In this document: positions 6,058 through 6,850 of the stretch, one piece after another
Position numbering within the stretch: position 1 is the stretch's first letter
How the letters are laid out: each line of letters begins with the position of its first letter
From: Desulfovibrio sp. Dsv1
Lineage (GTDB): Bacteria; Desulfobacterota; Desulfovibrionia; Desulfovibrionales; Desulfovibrionaceae
NCBI GenBank assembly: GCA_000403945.1
Contig: APFI01000199.1
Location: 1-6,850 of the forward strand
DNA length: 6,850 nucleotides
Direction: 5' to 3'
Position numbers and translations under genes: made by a program
Notes under the pieces: generated by a model
What the model saw: the letters and a program-made list of their open reading frames with translations, nothing else
What the model was told of the DNA's origin: nothing
Databases searched by the model: none

Positions 6058-6765
6058 ATGGGCAGTGCGTGGAAAGTCGCCTACGCCGACTTTGTGACAG
6101 CCATGATGGCCTTCTTTCTCCTACTCTGGGTGCTCAACATGGTACCGCCGGAAACCAGAGCCGGGCTGGCCGCTTATTTCAGCGGCGAGCGCAACTTTGA
6201 TTCCAGCTCTACCTCGCCGGTATCCAACAACCCCTTTATTCAGAACACCGACAAGATCGACACCCGGGATCTCAAAATCAACGAGGTGGAAAAATCCCAC
6301 TACGCTATTGCGCAGAAGATCAAACAGATGCTCATGGCCGACGCTGTGCCGCAGAGTTCCTCGGGCATCAGCGCCGACGACGTGGGCGTGCAGCTGCGCG
6401 TCAATTCCGACGTGCTGTTCAAACCCGGGGCTGTGGACTTTTTGCCTGAAGGAGAAAATGTGCTTAACAGCGTCTTGCAGGTTCTGAAGGACTACAATCT
6501 CTATCTGGTGGTGCGCGGCCACGCCGATGGCAACGAGGCCCGGCCGCCCTTCGCCTCGGCTTGGGAACTCTCGGGCGCGCGTGCGGCTGCTGCGGTGCAC
6601 TATCTGGCCGACCACGGCGTCAAGCCTACCCGCCTGCGCGGCATGGCCTACGGCGACACGCGTCCGCTCAAACCCGGTATTGACGAAGAAAGCCGGGCCG
6701 TCAACCGGCGGGTGGAATTCTTTTTCCACCGGCCCGAGGTCATGTCCTACAGCGTGGTGTATTAA
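6058..6765 (+). CDS. motB: Flagellar motor stator protein MotB, N-terminally shortened
   Basis: MotB pairs with MotA, carries the proton-binding Asp and anchors the stator to peptidoglycan. The 235 residues contain the plug/transmembrane hallmark WKVAYADFVTAMMAFFLLLW (5-24) with the conserved Asp at residue 11, a linker, and a C-terminal OmpA/MotB domain. That domain has VRGHADGNE (152-160), SAWELSGARAAA (167-178), GMAYGDTRPL (195-204) and SRAVNRRVEFFF (212-223), which are the peptidoglycan-binding motifs. E. coli MotB has its equivalent Asp at position 32, preceded by a basic cytoplasmic tail rich in Lys, Arg and His. Here only ten residues precede the Asp, so about 20 are missing, and the break coincides with the insertion relic upstream. 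All other motifs look intact and the reading frame shows no damage, so it may still be translated. Whether it supports motility is unknown. It is separated from motA by about 1 kb. Confidence 0.88.
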   Translation: MGSAWKVAYADFVTAMMAFFLLLWVLNMVPPETRAGLAAYFSGERNFDSSSTSPVSNNPFIQNTDKIDTRDLKINEVEKSHYAIAQKIKQMLMADAVPQSSSGISADDVGVQLRVNSDVLFKPGAVDFLPEGENVLNSVLQVLKDYNLYLVVRGHADGNEARPPFASAWELSGARAAAAVHYLADHGVKPTRLRGMAYGDTRPLKPGIDEESRAVNRRVEFFFHRPEVMSYSVVY

Positions 6766-6792
6766 GCCAGCGCGCAAATTAAGCAAAACAAT

Positions 6793-6824
6793 GTACCGGC
6801 ATATGCCGGTACGCTTGTATTTTT
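6793..6824 (+). terminator. Intrinsic terminator after motB
   Basis: A perfect 20-bp palindrome (6793-6812, arms GTACCGGC and GCCGGTAC around ATAT) forms an 8-bp GC-rich stem with a 4-base loop. It is followed after seven bases by TTTTT (6820-6824). It lies 27 bp beyond the motB stop, so it likely ends the mot transcript. Confidence 0.72.
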
Positions 6825-6850
6825 GATAGAAGTCATTTCATAATTCCAGA

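Noticed and set aside
6121..6786. Minus-strand open frame across motB
   Set aside because: It is a shadow of the motB codon pattern, with no family features and no supported start.

Overview
The window looks like an ordinary chromosomal stretch of a GC-rich Gram-negative anaerobe, most likely a Desulfovibrio-type sulfate reducer. That placement is inferred from codon use, the style of the proteins and the gene mix. No marker gene in the window proves it.

Layout. Positions 1-273 are AT-rich and hold no gene I can support, only inverted repeats. Positions 274-1851 (minus strand) encode cobyric acid synthase (CobQ/CbiP), a late amidotransferase of cobalamin synthesis. A 122-bp spacer with facing -10-like elements separates it from a divergent AsmA-family envelope protein (1974-3992, plus strand). 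After a weak terminator and a good match to a flagellar sigma-28 promoter (4034-4060) comes motA (4205-5053), the proton-channel stator subunit of the flagellar motor. The second stator gene, motB, lies at 6058-6765 and is followed by a strong hairpin terminator.

The notable feature is the roughly 1 kb between motA and motB, which normally sit next to each other in one operon. It is filled with a dead, minus-strand IS5-family transposase (about 5284-5953) carrying three stop codons, a frameshift and an internal deletion, plus about 230 bp of unassigned relic-like DNA. The motB frame beyond it keeps the transmembrane helix, the proton-carrying aspartate and the peptidoglycan-binding domain. 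It lacks about 20 residues of the usual charged cytoplasmic N-terminus and starts from a ribosome-binding site next to the insertion relic. The stator operon therefore appears to have been split and remodelled by a transposon that later decayed. Whether the short MotB still works cannot be decided from the sequence. I see no previously undescribed multi-gene system here.
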